Assembly (NCBI GenBank): GCA_017418585.1
Contig: JAFONG010000029.1
Coordinates: forward strand, 1 to 19,669
Reading direction: 5' to 3'
DNA length: 19,669 bases
From: Erysipelotrichaceae bacterium
GTDB lineage: Bacteria; Bacillota_I; Bacilli_A; Erysipelotrichales; Erysipelotrichaceae
Position numbers and translations under genes: made by a program. Below are positions 1-6,329 of this stretch, piece after piece (within the stretch, counting starts at the first letter, position 1; each line of letters opens with the position of its first letter). The notes under the pieces were generated by a model. It did no database searches. It was given only the letters and a program-made list of their open reading frames with translations, and was not told the DNA's origin.

Positions 1-789
1 GCTCCCTGCTCCGGGGAAGGCATGTTCCGGAAAGAGCCTTCATTGATCAGAGAATGGGAAGAAAAAGGAAACAGCTACTATTCCGATCTACAGAAAAAGA
101 TCATTGCATCCGCCTTAAGACTTCTGAAAGAAGGAGGCAGGATGGTCTACAGCACCTGTACCTTCTCGCCTCAGGAAGATGAAGAAATCATCGAGTATGC
201 CCTGAGTATCTGTCCCGATCTGAAAGTCCTTCCGATCGAAACGGCAGAAGGCTTTGAACCGGGGATAAGCGATCATACAGGAAACTGCGTCCGTCTCTAC
301 CCGCATAAAATCAGGGGCGAAGGACATTTCATCGCCCTGCTGCAGAAGGGAGAAGAACCCTTAGACAAGAAAAAGAAGACCCTATATAAAAGTTTTTCCA
401 TCAGTGAAAACATATCCATCACACTTCCGGAAGGAAACATCGTTCAGCGAGGTGAAAAACTCTACTATGAACCCGTAAGCGTTCCCGATCTGAAAGGATT
501 GCGTGTTTTACGTTCCGGTCTCTTACTTGGCGAAATGAAACACGGCTGTTTTGAACCGTCTCAGAGCCTTTCTATGGCTTTAAAAGAAAAAGAGTATAAG
601 AATACTCTAAATCTCAGTTCAGACGATCCAAGGGTCTTAAAATACCTTAAATGCGAAACCCTTGACGTCAAAGACTTTGACAAAGAAGGAACGGTCCTTG
701 TATGTGCCGATGCCTATCCTTTGGGTTTTGGAAAAATAAAAAACGGGATACTCAAGAACAGGTATCCCGCCAATTACCGTTATAAATAA
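1..789 (+). CDS. RsmF/NOP2-type rRNA (cytosine-5) methyltransferase, 3' part
   Basis: The reading frame is open from base 1, so the gene is cut by the window edge and only about 262 C-terminal residues are visible. It begins inside the family motif PCSGEGMF, which in RsmF/YebU-like enzymes carries the cysteine that helps release product. About 45 residues on comes STCTF, whose cysteine is the nucleophile that attacks C6 of the target cytosine. The remainder fits the RsmF-specific C-terminal extension with a PUA-like RNA-binding fold (for example RVLRSGLLLGEMK and the PLGFGKIKNG tail). The predicted role is S-adenosylmethionine-dependent m5C formation in 16S rRNA in the cytoplasm; the exact nucleotide cannot be read from this fragment. 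It is the only plus-strand gene, and it converges on the catabolic operon with 5 bp between stop codons. Its last 45 bp hold the hairpin that terminates that operon. RsmF is the best family name; other RsmB/NOP members are less likely because of the PUA-like tail. Confidence 0.88.
   Translation, partial: APCSGEGMFRKEPSLIREWEEKGNSYYSDLQKKIIASALRLLKEGGRMVYSTCTFSPQEDEEIIEYALSICPDLKVLPIETAEGFEPGISDHTGNCVRLYPHKIRGEGHFIALLQKGEEPLDKKKKTLYKSFSISENISITLPEGNIVQRGEKLYYEPVSVPDLKGLRVLRSGLLLGEMKHGCFEPSQSLSMALKEKEYKNTLNLSSDDPRVLKYLKCETLDVKDFDKEGTVLVCADAYPLGFGKIKNGILKNRYPANYRYK
732..769 (-). terminator. Rho-independent terminator of the catabolic operon, inside the convergent rsmF-like gene
   Basis: Read on the minus strand, CGGGATAC (769-762) pairs perfectly with GTATCCCG (751-744) across a 10-nt loop. 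It is followed at once by TTTTTTATTTTT (743-732). It lies 26 nt beyond the stop codon of the HAD phosphatase gene. On the plus strand the hairpin is preceded by A's and not followed by T's, so it should act only for the leftward operon. The hairpin lies in the coding sequence of the plus-strand methyltransferase. Confidence 0.88.
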
Positions 790-794
790 TACTC

Positions 795-1592
795 CTACAT
801 CGGATCGATCAGACCTAGTCTGACCAGTGTATGATAGAAACCGTCATCCAGAACGTCTTCAACCGTTTCGGTGGCGACTTTTTTTGTTCTGTTGCGGGCA
901 TTGCCCATGGCAAAGGAATGATCCACCAGTTTCATCATGCCGATGTCATTCAGACCGTCCCCGAAGCAGTATGTCTTCTCGTATGGAAAATCGATGTGTT
1001 CCAGCAGCAGACGCAAGGTAGAATCCTTGCTGACGCCCTTGGCAACGCAGTCGAATGTCGTTTCCTGCTGACGGTTAAGATTGTATAGATCAGAGAATTC
1101 GGCTTCCATGGCCTGTCTGCCCTCTTCGGTCATGCTTTTCAGCCAGACGAAATCCGAATACTCGGTATCCGCCTCTACCAGGATCTCGTCCGGATCATGG
1201 GACATGGAGACGATAAAGTCTCTGATGTTCTGATTCTGTGCCGATTCCACATAGCAGTGGTCCTGTTTCATGAACATGCAGTCATCGCCATGGGCACGGC
1301 AATAGTTCAGAAAATGATTCACCCCTTCCTTATCGATAGAACGGTGGAAGATCTCCTTTCCGAACAGTTCCCCATAGGCGCCGTTGTTCAGAACAAAACC
1401 GTCTGGTTCACAGTCCATGATGCTCTTAGGAACAATACACTTCGGCCTTCCCGTTACAAGGAAAAGATAGGCTTTCTTCTTGACTTCTTTCAGTGCATAT
1501 CTGGTCCTGTCGCTGATATCCAGCATTTCCCTTGTACAGTCGACCAGCGTCCCATCGATATCGGAAAAAACCAAAATCTTCTTATCAGCCAT
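795..1592 (-). CDS. Cof-type HAD-superfamily phosphatase (IIB subfamily)
   Basis: This 265-residue cytoplasmic hydrolase has the four HAD motifs in order. DIDGT near residue 11 carries the aspartate nucleophile and acid/base. LVTGR near residue 48 is motif II. AKGVSKDS near residue 185 carries the motif III lysine. FGDGLNDIGMM near residue 215 carries the metal-binding aspartates. The long cap between motifs II and III is the IIB type found in Cof/YidA-like sugar-phosphate phosphatases. The ATG at 1592 was chosen over the one at 1622 because AGAGG lies 5-9 nt ahead of it and MADKKILVFSDIDGT starts as the family does. It overlaps the aldolase gene by 8 nt and is the last gene of the operon. 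A likely role is removing phosphate from a pathway intermediate or a dead-end sugar phosphate; the substrate cannot be deduced from the sequence. Confidence 0.9.
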   Translation of the reverse strand: MADKKILVFSDIDGTLVDCTREMLDISDRTRYALKEVKKKAYLFLVTGRPKCIVPKSIMDCEPDGFVLNNGAYGELFGKEIFHRSIDKEGVNHFLNYCRAHGDDCMFMKQDHCYVESAQNQNIRDFIVSMSHDPDEILVEADTEYSDFVWLKSMTEEGRQAMEAEFSDLYNLNRQQETTFDCVAKGVSKDSTLRLLLEHIDFPYEKTYCFGDGLNDIGMMKLVDHSFAMGNARNRTKKVATETVEDVLDDGFYHTLVRLGLIDPM

Positions 1593-2235
1593 GGTATCCT
1601 CTGTTTTTCTTTCCGTTCTCATAGAGCATTTTCACTTCTTCTTCCGGCAGATCGCAGTTTCTGTCTCCGAACACGCTCCTGCGGATGAAGTCGGTTTTCA
1701 GGACCATCTCTACCGACATGATCTTGGAGTAGGCCTCCATCGGATCCTTGCCTACGGCCAGAATACCGTGGTTGGCCAATAAAACAACGTCATAATCATA
1801 GATATACTTATCCAGATCGGCAATGATGTCCAGCGTTCCAGGAGTACCGTACTTCAGACATGGAACTTCACCGAAGAACATGATGAATTCGGTAGAACAC
1901 TTGGAAACGATCGGTTCTCCGATCTGGGCATAGGCTGTCGCAAACGGAGAATGACAGTGAACGACGGCATTGATGTCAGGTCTAAGTTCGTAGCAGTGGG
2001 TGTGCATCGGGGTTTCCGATGTCGGTTTGAGATCTCCTTCCAGAACATTGCCCTTCGCATCTACGGCGATGATCTGACCTTCCGAGATCAGAGCCTTGGA
2101 AGTCTGAGTCGGGGTAATAAAGATCTTGTCGCCTTTCTTGTAGGAGACGTTTCCTTCATATGTTCCGACAAAACCTGCATCATTCAGCATGTGGCAGACA
2201 TCCACGATCGCTCTTCTGTACTCATAATCCTTCAT
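1585..2235 (-). CDS. Class II (zinc) aldolase, L-fuculose-phosphate aldolase type
   Basis: 216 residues, almost exactly the length of E. coli FucA. The catalytic set falls at near-identical positions: Glu74 in PTSETPMH, the zinc ligands His93 and His95 in VVHCHSP, and His156 in LLANHG. GTYEGNVS (residues 24-31) and the TPTQTS loop are the phosphate-binding segments. Family members make or break a C-C bond next to a ketose 1-phosphate (fuculose-1-P, rhamnulose-1-P, apulose-4-P aldolases), epimerise ribulose-5-P, or decarboxylate 3-oxo-tetronate-4-P (OtnC). The sequence does not tell which. The start at 2235 has AAGGAGG 8 nt ahead; the upstream in-frame ATG at 2256 would put seven extra residues across that SD. 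It lies 13 nt after the lipoprotein gene and overlaps the HAD gene. In this operon it probably splits a branched or four- to five-carbon sugar phosphate into a triose phosphate and a small aldehyde, or serves as a side exit. Confidence 0.88.
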   Translation of the reverse strand: MKDYEYRRAIVDVCHMLNDAGFVGTYEGNVSYKKGDKIFITPTQTSKALISEGQIIAVDAKGNVLEGDLKPTSETPMHTHCYELRPDINAVVHCHSPFATAYAQIGEPIVSKCSTEFIMFFGEVPCLKYGTPGTLDIIADLDKYIYDYDVVLLANHGILAVGKDPMEAYSKIMSVEMVLKTDFIRRSVFGDRNCDLPEEEVKMLYENGKKNRGYHG

Positions 2236-2248
2236 TCCTGTTTCCTCC

Positions 2249-2878
2249 TTATTCATTGATTGAATCGGTAAATTCTTTCATAAATGCGTTGATCGTATCG
2301 GTATCTGTTTCGATTGCCTGATCGAAGCCTTCCGGCAGAGTCAGATCCCGATGTCCGATCAGCAGAACGGATCCGTCATGGAAGACGATCTTTTCCAGAT
2401 CATCCGTTTCTTTATTCCAGTAGAAATGCGTTTCCCGGGCGCTGATCTTTCCCTTGACGTGATCCAGCTGTTTCCCGTTCTCGTTTACCGTTTCCAGATA
2501 CTCGACACTGGCGATATCGGAAGGATCCAGAACCATGTTCTTGTAAAGATCCATCGGATCCTCAAACATCCTGTTGATGTTTACCTTATAATAGGTCTCC
2601 GGTGTATCCGGTCCCTTCAGGTAGCAGTATTCAACGGTATCCATATAATACTGATCGATCTGGTAAGCATCGCTACTGATCGAGATCAGGGCCATATCCC
2701 TGTTGGCGACCATCCCGATATCTGCGGCATTTGAGTCTTCTTTTTCCAGCAGAACATAGGTATTCTCCGCAAAACGGTAGGAAGTCAGCTTTTCTTTATA
2801 GTAGGAACTTTCTTCGCTGTTTTGACATCCCGCCAGACAAAACAGCAGAAATACGATCAGACATCTTCTTAACGTCAT
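2249..2878 (-). CDS. Small secreted lipoprotein of unknown function
   Basis: 209 residues. The N-terminus is a textbook type II signal: arginines at 4-5, a hydrophobic core, and lipobox LAGC with Cys18 as the acylation site. After it comes NSEESS, a flexible tether. The mature part of about 190 residues is predicted to sit on the outer face of the membrane. It is acidic and rich in aromatic residues and beta-forming stretches, with segments resembling LolA/outer-membrane carrier-like or DUF4367-like lipoproteins (a repeated 'strand, turn, strand' look such as THFYWNKETDDLEKIVFHDGS). I do not recognise a family with confidence. Its ATG overlaps the RLP stop as ATGA, so the two are translationally coupled, which is odd for a surface protein following a cytoplasmic enzyme. 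It might capture substrate, or it may be a general envelope protein captured by the operon. Confidence 0.8.
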   Translation of the reverse strand: MTLRRCLIVFLLFCLAGCQNSEESSYYKEKLTSYRFAENTYVLLEKEDSNAADIGMVANRDMALISISSDAYQIDQYYMDTVEYCYLKGPDTPETYYKVNINRMFEDPMDLYKNMVLDPSDIASVEYLETVNENGKQLDHVKGKISARETHFYWNKETDDLEKIVFHDGSVLLIGHRDLTLPEGFDQAIETDTDTINAFMKEFTDSINE

Positions 2879-4158
2879 TTCACTTCCACTTCTCCGAATC
2901 TCTCTAAAGCAGCCTTAAGCTCTTCATGCTTCTTGGCGGCTTCTTTCAGCGATACGCCTTCAGCCATGGCCTGCGCTGCCTGAACCATCGCCTTTGCGCC
3001 TGCTTCAGCGCCCTGAGGATGGCCCTGTACAGCTCCGCCCGCAGCCAGTACGATATCCAGACCGAAGTCTTTCGTGAACTGCGGAACCATGCCCGGATGA
3101 ACGCCTCCGCCACAGATCGGCATGGATGGCTTTATGTCATAGTATGGCAGGACAAGCTGCTGATAAGTCTTGAAATACTGCTGTCTGGTCAAAGGATAAC
3201 CGCCATAAGGTGTATTCATCATCACCAGATCCGCACCGGAAAGTCTCGGGAACTTTCCTACCGACAGATGTGAAGACAATCCGGAACTGATTCCTTCGTT
3301 CATCGCACCGCTGGTCGCATAATGACCCATGACCGGTACGTTCACTTTTTCCGATATTGCCCGGAACATAGAGAATCCGACAACCGAGAACGACAGCATC
3401 AGCGCCTTGGCTCCCGCATTCAGAGCCTTGTCTACAGTATCCCATATCCGATCGGCGCTGTCCGTTACGTTACAGATGTATATGACTTCCTTGCCTGTAA
3501 CTCTGGCGGCTTCTTTCGCCGCTTCGTTATAGGCCTTTACTCTTTCCTCAACCGGAGAAAATACCGGATTGCCTAAGAGTTCATCGTCCTTGATGAAGTC
3601 CAGTCCGCCAAGGGCTGTCTGATAGAAGATCTTCGCTCCGGCTTCAGGACTTAATCCCGTACAAGGTTTGATCATGTTCAGAACCAGCGGTCTGTCTTTA
3701 ACACCCGTCAGCTCACGAAGGCCTTCTATGCCGAACTTCGGCCCCTTGAAAGGCGCTACGAATTCTTCCGGGAACTGTACATCGACCAGTTTTACCTGTG
3801 CGCTGGTAGAAGCGTCGTTTCCCAGCAGTGTCGTAAGAAGCATCGGGAACTGCGCACCGAAGTTGACAGTCGGATAAGCGATCTGGATGAAATAGGTACG
3901 TCTGTCTTCCTCGATCTGGGAGAACAGCTCATAAGGAGGCGCATCAAAAATATTCACCACCTTGCCCATGTGTTTCTCTCTCATCTCATCCGTTACGCCC
4001 GGAACAGGGACCCAGGTCCCTACTGTCTGACCGACAGCCATCGTTTCCGCTTTCCTGATCACATCGGTTTCCTTGTCCAAAACGATATAATATGTCGCCA
4101 AAACATAATTCTGCTTACGGATCTCTTCCGGTAAAGCATAGATGCTGTTGTTTTTCAT
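2875..4158 (-). CDS. RuBisCO-like protein, probable 3-oxo-isoapionate-4-phosphate decarboxylase type
   Basis: 427 residues with the two RuBisCO large-subunit domains. The N-terminal domain (about 15-140) includes GTW at 47-49 and LLGN at 111-114. The TIM barrel (about 150-420) shows MIKP with Lys164, FIKDDE with Lys190/Asp192/Glu193 (the carbamylated lysine and Mg ligands), CGGGVHPGM near 350 and AAGGAVQGHPQG near 373 (phosphate site). It is not a true RuBisCO: the position of spinach Glu60 is Gly43, Lys177 is Cys166, Ser379 is a glycine, and no lysine matches loop-6 Lys334. Known RLPs of sugar-acid pathways decarboxylate 3-oxo-isoapionate-4-P to L-erythrulose-1-P (OiaX) or transcarboxylate/hydrolyse it; others are MtnW enolases. 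The two genes just upstream encode a LerI-like and a DerI-like isomerase, which consume exactly the OiaX product, so a decarboxylase is the favoured call. The start is 4 nt after the TIM-like stop, and the SD is weak. Confidence 0.9.
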   Translation of the reverse strand: MKNNSIYALPEEIRKQNYVLATYYIVLDKETDVIRKAETMAVGQTVGTWVPVPGVTDEMREKHMGKVVNIFDAPPYELFSQIEEDRRTYFIQIAYPTVNFGAQFPMLLTTLLGNDASTSAQVKLVDVQFPEEFVAPFKGPKFGIEGLRELTGVKDRPLVLNMIKPCTGLSPEAGAKIFYQTALGGLDFIKDDELLGNPVFSPVEERVKAYNEAAKEAARVTGKEVIYICNVTDSADRIWDTVDKALNAGAKALMLSFSVVGFSMFRAISEKVNVPVMGHYATSGAMNEGISSGLSSHLSVGKFPRLSGADLVMMNTPYGGYPLTRQQYFKTYQQLVLPYYDIKPSMPICGGGVHPGMVPQFTKDFGLDIVLAAGGAVQGHPQGAEAGAKAMVQAAQAMAEGVSLKEAAKKHEELKAALERFGEVEVK

Positions 4159-4162
4159 ATCT

Positions 4163-4951
4163 CTACACTTCTTTCTGTATCTTTAATACCATGCGGATGA
4201 TCTGATTGAACTTATCCGCATCCCAGGCACTTCTGCCGATAAACAGACCGTCAATGTCTTTCTGGGCAAACAGTCCTTCACAGTTCTGCGGATTGACGCT
4301 TCCTCCGTAAAGAACAGGAATGCTGTCTGCTTCTTCACCGAACAGTTCTCTTAACGTATTCTTAATGACTTCATGCATCTGCTGGGCATATTCCTTCGTT
4401 GCAGGAATGCCGTTGACACCGATGGACCATACAGGTTCATAGGCAAGCATCAGTCTGCCGCAGTTTTCTTTTGAAACAGAATGCAGACCGACTTTCAGCT
4501 GTGTCCGCAGAACTTCTTCGGATAAGCCGTATTCCTTCTCCTGCAGCGTCTCACCGATGCACAGAAGCGGAATAAAGCCGTGCTCCAGAGCCTTGGATAC
4601 CTTCTTTTCTTCCTCAGTATCCGTTTCTCTAAAAACATGTCTTCTTTCGGAATGACCGATCATCACCATGTCGACGCCGATCTCTTTCAGCATCAGCGGT
4701 GATATCTCGCCGGTAAACTGTCCCTGATCTTCCCAGCCCATGTTCTGAGCTCCGATCAGAATGCGTTTATCCTTCATGACTTCCTTGGCTGCAGACAGTG
4801 CGGTATAGGAAGGTATCACAAACAGCGTCAGTACATCTTCCGGAATGTCTTCCGTCAGCTCATTCAGACGCAATAAAAAAGACGTAGTGTCTTTTATTGT
4901 CTTGTACATCTTGGTGTTTGTGCCCAGATAGATTTTCTTTCTGTTTTCCAT
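4163..4951 (-). CDS. lerI: Triose-phosphate-isomerase paralogue, L-erythrulose-1-phosphate isomerase type
   Basis: 262-residue TIM barrel. Catalytic residues of the triose-phosphate isomerase fold are kept: Asn12 and Lys14 in GTNTKMYK, His100 in IGHSERR, Glu172 in AYEPVW. The phosphate loop YGGSVNPQN is at 215-223. Two features set it apart from glycolytic TPI. The opening reads GTNTKM instead of GNWKMN, and the flexible loop 6 reads PVWSIGVNGIPAT rather than PVWAIGTGKTAT. Both resemble the EryH/LerI branch, which interconverts L-erythrulose-1-P and D-erythrulose-4-P. The start codon overlaps the rpiB-like stop by one base (TAATG), so the pair is coupled. The operon setting, between a DerI-type isomerase and an RLP, supports the assignment. 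A plain TPI serving triose phosphate from the aldolase is the alternative, but less likely given the loop 6 change. Confidence 0.85.
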   Translation of the reverse strand: MENRKKIYLGTNTKMYKTIKDTTSFLLRLNELTEDIPEDVLTLFVIPSYTALSAAKEVMKDKRILIGAQNMGWEDQGQFTGEISPLMLKEIGVDMVMIGHSERRHVFRETDTEEEKKVSKALEHGFIPLLCIGETLQEKEYGLSEEVLRTQLKVGLHSVSKENCGRLMLAYEPVWSIGVNGIPATKEYAQQMHEVIKNTLRELFGEEADSIPVLYGGSVNPQNCEGLFAQKDIDGLFIGRSAWDADKFNQIIRMVLKIQKEV

Positions 4952-5412
4952 TATTTCATCGTTTTCTTTTCAATGTCCTTGATCGCTTCTACCTTCGGAG
5001 TAGATGAACCGTCAACGAATTCAAGTTCAAGCCATTCGCCAAGGATCTTTTCCGCCAGTTTGACACCGATGACTCTTTCGCCGAAGCAGATGACATTGCC
5101 GTTGTTGGAAAGCGCAAGTCTTTCACCCGAAAAGCTGTCATGGCAGACGCCGGCACGGATTCCAGGGAACTTGTTTGCGCACATCGCCATGCCCAGGCCT
5201 GTTCCGCAGATCAGAACGCCTCTTTTGGTATATCCTGATTCAATGATCTTTTCGCAGACTCTCTCGGCAATCAGTGGATAATATGTCGGATCGTCCTTGC
5301 TGTCGCATCCGACATTCTCGACTTCATACCCTCTGGCTTCCATAAAAGCCTTCAGATCATTCTTCAGATTTACTGCTGCGTTGTCGCATCCGATTACGAT
5401 TTGTTTGTTCAT
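4951..5412 (-). CDS. derI: RpiB/LacAB-family isomerase, D-erythrulose-4-phosphate isomerase type
   Basis: 153 residues, normal RpiB size. Asp10 in IGCDNAA and Cys69 in LICGTGLGMAMCANK (the proton-transfer cysteine and anion hole) are present, as is the YPLIAERV segment. Differences from ribose-5-phosphate isomerase B are telling. The residue aligned with E. coli His99, thought to open the furanose ring, is Ser102 (LSNNGN). The phosphate arginines of the GRHxxR motif are replaced, giving DGSSTPK at 135-140. A tetrulose 4-phosphate cannot close a furanose ring, so loss of the ring-opening histidine fits DerI, which makes D-erythrose-4-P from D-erythrulose-4-P. The product enters the pentose phosphate pathway. 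The SD AAGGAG lies 7 nt before the ATG. It follows the YcxB-like gene by 30 nt and is coupled to the TIM-like gene. Confidence 0.85.
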   Translation of the reverse strand: MNKQIVIGCDNAAVNLKNDLKAFMEARGYEVENVGCDSKDDPTYYPLIAERVCEKIIESGYTKRGVLICGTGLGMAMCANKFPGIRAGVCHDSFSGERLALSNNGNVICFGERVIGVKLAEKILGEWLELEFVDGSSTPKVEAIKDIEKKTMK

Positions 5413-5442
5413 AGTGTTTCTCCTTCGTACCCTAAGATATGC

Positions 5443-5973
5443 CTACATCGGCATAAAACGTCCATGGATCTTCGACTGAACGATGTTTTCAAAATCTCTG
5501 TTATCTTTTTCGGTCAGGATCGCTCTTTTCGGCAGGATGACCGCATCCGTTTTTCCGACGCCGATGACATAAGTCGTCTTGGTTTCCTGAACACGGTACA
5601 CTTCATCCCAAGGTGCCGTTGCGGCTTCATTGGTAGCCAGGTTCGTAAAGGTGATGCCTTTGTCCTCAACGGCGATCCTTCTCTTGATCCCCTTGCCTTT
5701 CCTGTAGACATCCTTGTATTTGTAGATGCTGATCTGAGCGGAAGCCCATACGCCGCCGATCGCAACCATGACCAGCAGACAGCACGCATACATCGGGGAT
5801 GACAGGGAAATGACATGGAAGGCGTTCAGGACGAAACCGGTCGTACCTAAGACCCAGATGATCGCCATCGCTATCCTTTTCCATTTCTGTGAACCAAAAG
5901 TGATACACATAACGGTATCACGATAATCATCTCTATCTATTTTGAAATCAAAAACCAATTTCTTATCGGCCAT
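5443..5973 (-). CDS. YcxB-like membrane protein
   Basis: 176 residues. It begins with a short beta-rich piece (VFDFKIDRDDYRD), then has two hydrophobic membrane spans at about 34-52 and 58-78. A C-terminal cytoplasmic domain of about 95 residues resembles the YcxB-like, PH-related fold (pattern IAVEDKGITFTN ... APWDEVYRVQET ... VILPKRAI). Proteins of this kind are small, widespread in Bacillota and of unknown biochemical role. The start codon is 3 nt after the HPr stop, with GGAG inside the end of the HPr gene, so the two are probably translated together. Its place inside a sugar operon between HPr and the isomerases is unexpected. It could be a membrane docking or sensing partner for the PTS, but nothing in the sequence proves this. 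Confidence 0.78.
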   Translation of the reverse strand: MADKKLVFDFKIDRDDYRDTVMCITFGSQKWKRIAMAIIWVLGTTGFVLNAFHVISLSSPMYACCLLVMVAIGGVWASAQISIYKYKDVYRKGKGIKRRIAVEDKGITFTNLATNEAATAPWDEVYRVQETKTTYVIGVGKTDAVILPKRAILTEKDNRDFENIVQSKIHGRFMPM

Positions 5974-5976
5974 GAT

Positions 5977-6249
5977 TTATTCTCCAAATCCGGATTCAAT
6001 CAGTGCAACGATGTTGTTTAAAGCTTCTTCTTCGTCTTCTCCTTCCGTTGTAATGACAGCCTTCTCGCCTTTGCATAAACCAAGCAGCAGAACAGAAATG
6101 ATGCTCTTGGCGTCGCTTGGATTCTCTTCTTCGCCGGCTCTGGCTACTTTAACGGAACACTTGTATTTGCCTGCTTCTTTTACGAAGTCTGATGCAGGTC
6201 TGGCATGTAAGCCGTTTTTATTAATAATTTCAACAGTTTTAGTTAACAT
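5977..6249 (-). CDS. HPr-family phosphocarrier protein, operon-specific
   Basis: 90 residues with the HPr active-site motif NGLHARPAS; the histidine falls at residue 15, as in classical HPr, when the ATG at 6249 is used. That start has AGAGAGG 8 nt ahead. A GTG three codons further up lies inside the SD and was rejected. A serine (Ser49, DAKSIISVLL) stands where Ser46 of Gram-positive HPr is phosphorylated by HPr kinase, after a slightly longer, acidic stretch (GEEENPSD). It may therefore still be a target of catabolite control. HPr passes phosphate from enzyme I to IIA. A copy inside a sugar operon suggests either a private phosphate relay for this PTS or a regulatory paralogue. If it is instead the only ptsH of the genome, its location would be unusual. 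It lies 80 nt after IIC, beyond an 11-bp hairpin. Confidence 0.9.
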   Translation of the reverse strand: MLTKTVEIINKNGLHARPASDFVKEAGKYKCSVKVARAGEEENPSDAKSIISVLLLGLCKGEKAVITTEGEDEEEALNNIVALIESGFGE

Positions 6250-6269
6250 GATAAACACCTCTCTTTTTT

Positions 6270-6313
6270 AAATACGCCCCATAGACGAATGGGTGGGTCA
6301 TAGGGGCGTATTT
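6270..6313 (-). other. 11-bp hairpin between IIC and HPr genes
   Basis: AAATACGCCCC (6270-6280) and GGGGCGTATTT (6303-6313) are perfect inverted repeats around a 22-nt loop. The hairpin lies in the 80-nt gap that separates the PTS permease genes from the HPr and enzyme genes. On the operon strand it is followed by AAAAAAGAGAGG, not by a T-run, so it is not a standard terminator. It more likely affects mRNA processing or 3'-end stability of the PTS transcript. TATAAA at 6309-6314 on the minus strand gives no good -35 and is not called as a promoter. Confidence 0.7.
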
Positions 6314-6329
6314 ATAACATTAAGCTTTT

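Noticed and set aside
2875..4158. True ribulose-bisphosphate carboxylase
   Set aside because: Residues matching Glu60, Lys177 and loop-6 Lys334 are missing, and no phosphoribulokinase or AMP-pathway gene is nearby; RuBisCO-like protein fits better.
6249..6258. GTG start of the HPr gene at 6258
   Set aside because: It lies inside the Shine-Dalgarno of the ATG at 6249, and the ATG places the active histidine at residue 15.
6270..6313. Hairpin after IIC as a Rho-independent terminator
   Set aside because: The stem is followed by A's on the operon strand and on the plus strand no transcript is expected; no U-tract exists.
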